DNA of 64,000 nucleotides from Planktothrix paucivesiculata PCC 9631 (GTDB lineage Bacteria; Cyanobacteriota; Cyanobacteriia; Cyanobacteriales; Microcoleaceae): NCBI RefSeq assembly GCF_900009265.2, contig NZ_LR735021.1, positions 13,128 to 77,127 of the forward strand, read 5' to 3'. Shown piece by piece: positions 62,801 to 64,000 of this stretch (position 1 is its first letter; each line of letters starts with the position of its first letter). The notes under the pieces were generated by a model. It saw only the letters and a program-made list of their open reading frames with translations, ran no database searches and was not told where the DNA came from. The position numbers and the translations under genes were made by a program.

Positions 62801-64000
62801 TCCCTTCGCTCAAAAACGCTATTGGATTCCTGAAGTAGAAATATCTCAATATTCTAAATCTCCAGCTATTTACTCTCATCCTTTATTAGATGGATTTGAT
62901 ATTCAAGAAAGTGTAGGCATTGGAGCCGTATTTTACAAGAGTTTAACCGATAGGGATTGGATTGTTAGAGATCATCGGGTGAAAAATCAGCCAGTTCTCC
63001 CAGGTGTAGGAATTCTGGAAATTGCGATCGCAGCTTTTTCCTCAGTTCAACCCAACAAACAATACAATATTTCTAGAGTTCTCTGGCTACAACCAATAGT
63101 AGTAACCCCAGAAGGAAAAAGAATAAATATTCTCATTACCCAAAAAGACCAAGAATTTGGTTTTGAAATTCGTTGCGGAGATATCCTTCACGCTCAAGGT
63201 GAGTTCATTTTAGTAACAGAGAAAGAGTGCAGCAAAGAACCACCTTTGTTTATAGAAGAAATCAAAAAACGTTGTTTTCGGAAAATAGACAAAGTAATTC
63301 ATTACACTAGTTGTCAAGAAAAAGGTGTTGATTACGGAATCCGTTTCCAAGGACTCGAACAAATCTGGGGAAACGATCAAGAAGCTGTTGGTTTATTTCA
63401 ATTACCAACTTCTTGTGAAAGCGATTTTAAACAATATGAACTTCATCCCACTATAGTAGATAGTGCGCTGCAAGCGATCGCAGGTCTTTTTGATTCTCTG
63501 CAAACAAACAGTGGCGAACCAATGCTACCTTATGCTGTCGAAAAAGTAGAACAAATTCGCCCTTTACCAACTCGTGGTTATGCAGTGGTTAAAGTTCTCG
63601 GCAATTCACGTTATGATGTAACACTTACAAATGAACAGGGTGAAATCTGTCTTAAACTGAGCGATGTTGTTCTGAGAAAACTTAAAGATCCTTTAGCTGA
63701 ATTTTTTTATGCTCCTAGTTGGACAATAGAAGAAAATCATCATTCTTCACGACCAACCGAAAAAGAAAGTATTTTGTTGGTGTATCCCCTGCCTTGTTTG
63801 CCTTTAGCAGATGCTCTTGTTTTTGCCCATAACAATCATAAATGTTTGCGGTTTCAATTGGGTTTAACCACTAGAAAATTAGGGGAAGATTTGTGGGAGA
63901 TAAAAGCCGATGATTTACTAGCTTGGAATAACTCCATTCTTGCTTTAAGGGAAAAAATTGGCTCATCTTCTCTCACTATTTACTTTCTGGGCGGGGTTTA
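56889..64000 (+). CDS. PKS-D: trans-AT polyketide synthase, runs off the window
   Basis: The frame is open to the right edge (at least 2,370 residues). It begins with MSEELIVVSARTEEQL, which is the KS-flanking linker that normally follows a KS, ending in RISLPTYPFERKR near 57340. Domains (nt, approximate): MT 57370-58190 (VMDIGCGFGTD); ACP near 58500 (GVGS); KS 58755-60035 (Cys795, HGTGT intact); ACP near 60725 (GIDS); KS 61014-62310 (Cys1543, HGTGT intact); DH 62870-63700 (HRVKNQPVLP, HPTIVDSALQ); start of a KR from about 63700. The KS0 at the end of PKS-C plus this MT-ACP make a module that probably O-methylates the hydroxyl set by the PKS-C KR. The middle module is a bare KS-ACP. No AT is present. 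It has a ribosome binding site and an 8-bp overlap with PKS-C. Confidence 0.93.
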   Translation, partial: MSEELIVVSARTEEQLTLYIRSLKDYLLSQNSASLADIAFTLQRGRESFAERFAVVVKTKLELLNLLTIYLEGTGSPAIFRGGKKESRHRLEVTAEEQKQLYENKDLQTAATWWTNHIDIDWEQLNQHSNARRISLPTYPFERKRCWVDSEISQPDQPLETGELVANFYNKMTPYMKELLGTEDAHLIFSPLAEKIEGFSWLLIYNEPEKHPEHAAIVSAKQKEAKRILYSGIDFSKVYKVMDIGCGFGTDLIDLSITYPHIIGDGFTIASNQAQEATNRIRNKGLDDRLKIFCKDSSKDPFPGFYDLAIGFEVFPHIEHKQKTFENIYQHLNQDGRIILADCVANTVTEINMPKLAMFTSTAPQYSKILSDVGLKLIECVDISVEICNFLDDPQFESNFAYLCSVNPIIKQFEQEYRGWYSFGQGIKKKVLRYLLLTISKAAPHETKEELREINQHHFDYPVFYKEASDRLTPTPENPISAHSTILQTAPLPEEKIITTPIDRVDIKLIEKKLVDLTSRAMEMEPDQINSTARFADYGVGSLQGVLLIDAINREFDLKLKIQVIYDYSSIRDLSQFLVANYGETLIKNQTLKSNIPQSNTLKQEVSKIPVPAAEKAPSITNTTDIAVIGMSGRFPGADNLSEFWENLKQGVDSIAEVPPSRWDVQKYYHPDPQKPNCSYSKWGGFLRDVDKFDPLFFNISPAEAEVIDPQQRLFLQSCWHTLEDAGYVGQRLNNTKCGVFAGVIYNDYKALLYKQGLIKSHGQVMLGNANSILASRVAYFLNLKGPVMTIDTACSSSLMAVHLACKSLRDGEADIMLAGGVTLYLSEQLYVEMSKAGMVSPTGKCRAFDNSADGLVVGEAVAVVALKLLDRAIADGDMIYGVIKGSGTNQDGKTNGITAPSGKSQSELELAVYQQYNIHPESISYIEAHGTGTKLGDPIEVEALTEAFRVYTTKKQYCALASVKSNIGHTSAAAGVVSLIKVILSLRHKMIPPTLYVEKENTHNDFAESPFYVNKNLRDWQPNFPHPRRSAINSFGFSGSNCHIVVEEYQELVSSFFPAQEQGKPVLIVLSARNKERLKEMATNLCHYLDDANNIDLLRLAYTLQVGRLAMEERLCLIVSNVEELREILRDYVEGGEDRSLIYQGTIKAEVAASLSSEEIRKQTHVSLEELAKLWIEGVEIDWLALYPSPTPKIMSLPTYPFAKERYWIPEKSPAIKEEESQEEREKDNSNSDPVTYQNLENFRQKIEEDLKEILSKTLKIPTAKLEASAPFERYGIDSVAIISLNQELASHFGELPKTLLFERQNLYELVQYFIEHHQTALLKKWENIPEEKPHTESQSVKSSSAATRKFDVDLQPISTVTDVSRNPDKQCQEIAIIGISGRYPQADNLEIFWENLKTGKNCVTEIPLERWDYRQYYDREKNKRGKSYCKWGGFINNVDRFDPLFFNIAPKEAQIIDPQERLFLQVAWETIEDSGYTRDKLHTKKVGVFVGALYLEYQLLGVEETAKGRPMFLGYSLSSIANRVSYFFNFSGPSLAVDTMCSSSLTAIHLACESIRHGDCELALAGGVNLSLHPNKYLQLGQNGFASSDGLCRSFGAGGDGYVPGEGIGAILLKPLDKAIRDKDHIYAIIKGSSLNHGGKTNGYTVPNPNAQGLVIKETLKRANVNARTISYVEAHGTGTELGDPIEISGLIQAYQQDTKDQQFCSIGSAKANIGHLEAAAGIAAITKVVLQLKYKQLPPSIHSETVNPNIRFEQSPFYLQRNLETWERPIIKEDDIEKTYPLRAGISSFGAGGANAHLILEEYIEPRNNEQLNTEINGQPVLILLSAKNKERCTEYARKLFDFISVSSSSSDVFPSMQSIAYTLQVGREAMEERLALIASSPEELREKLWQYCQRLGENANYYQGVVQSLETEMETLLQGEIGENFVRQLLNGQELGKLAALWTKGVNIDWQLLYSEPKPKRCSLPTYPFAQKRYWIPEVEISQYSKSPAIYSHPLLDGFDIQESVGIGAVFYKSLTDRDWIVRDHRVKNQPVLPGVGILEIAIAAFSSVQPNKQYNISRVLWLQPIVVTPEGKRINILITQKDQEFGFEIRCGDILHAQGEFILVTEKECSKEPPLFIEEIKKRCFRKIDKVIHYTSCQEKGVDYGIRFQGLEQIWGNDQEAVGLFQLPTSCESDFKQYELHPTIVDSALQAIAGLFDSLQTNSGEPMLPYAVEKVEQIRPLPTRGYAVVKVLGNSRYDVTLTNEQGEICLKLSDVVLRKLKDPLAEFFYAPSWTIEENHHSSRPTEKESILLVYPLPCLPLADALVFAHNNHKCLRFQLGLTTRKLGEDLWEIKADDLLAWNNSILALREKIGSSSLTIYFLGGV

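Overview
The window is a large piece of a cyanobacterial trans-AT polyketide/NRPS biosynthetic gene cluster. The evidence for a cyanobacterium is an AT-rich sequence with very many GCGATCGC (HIP1-type) palindromes, typical cyanobacterial insertion sequences and small TA-flanked elements, and multimodular PKS proteins with no acyltransferase domain in any module. The genus cannot be read from the sequence.

Layout, left to right. 1-157 is the tail of a probable transposase gene. 186-989 is a stand-alone (type II) thioesterase. About 998-3313 is an IS1634-family element whose transposase gene has been hit by a small TA-flanked element. 3471-4463 (minus) is a SAM methyltransferase. 4530-21653 (minus, called PKS-A here) and 21688-35199 (minus, PKS-B) are two giant PKS genes. 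PKS-A carries the terminal thioesterase, so it is the last protein of the line. 35382-37896 is a Rieske oxygenase gene split by an ISAs1-family element with a perfect 10-bp target duplication. 38033-38763 (minus) is a second methyltransferase that has lost its N-terminus to an IS630 element. 38764-41199 is a pile-up of IS630 and IS5-like remnants plus one intact IS630 copy. 41484-42035 is an EF-hand calcium-binding protein. 42242-56896 (plus, PKS-C) is the NRPS-PKS starter protein. 56889 to beyond 64000 (plus, PKS-D) is the next PKS.

The starter unit can be read closely. PKS-C begins with a formyltransferase, a remnant condensation-like stretch, a methyltransferase, and an adenylation domain whose ten specificity residues read DILQLGLIWK, the glycine code, followed by a carrier domain. 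The chain therefore probably starts as N-formyl-N-methylglycine. That would give a formamide-capped end like the N-methyl-N-vinylformamide of scytophycin/tolytoxin-type actin-binding macrolides. The domain string is: PKS-C = FT-C*-MT-A-PCP-KS-DH-ACP-ACP-KS-KR-cMT-ACP-KS0; PKS-D = oMT-ACP-KS-ACP-KS-DH-(KR...). Further proteins must lie outside the window. The line then continues with PKS-B = KR-ACP-KS0-oMT-ACP-KS-KR-ACP-KS-KR-ACP-KS0 and PKS-A = DH-ACP-KS-DH-PS(?)-KR-ACP-KS-KR-ACP-KS-KR-ACP-KS0-ACP-TE. Thirteen KS domains are visible; four have lost the first catalytic His and are probably non-elongating. Each protein boundary falls just after a KS.

The predicted carboxyl end (two hydroxylated KR-only units after a possible pyran, then KS0-ACP-TE) does not obviously match the unsaturated ester of the scytophycins, so the product may be a different, perhaps undescribed, formamide macrolide. 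At least one tailoring gene (the Rieske oxygenase) is currently broken by an IS. No trans-acyltransferase, HMG-synthase cassette, regulator or transporter is visible here; they are expected outside the window.
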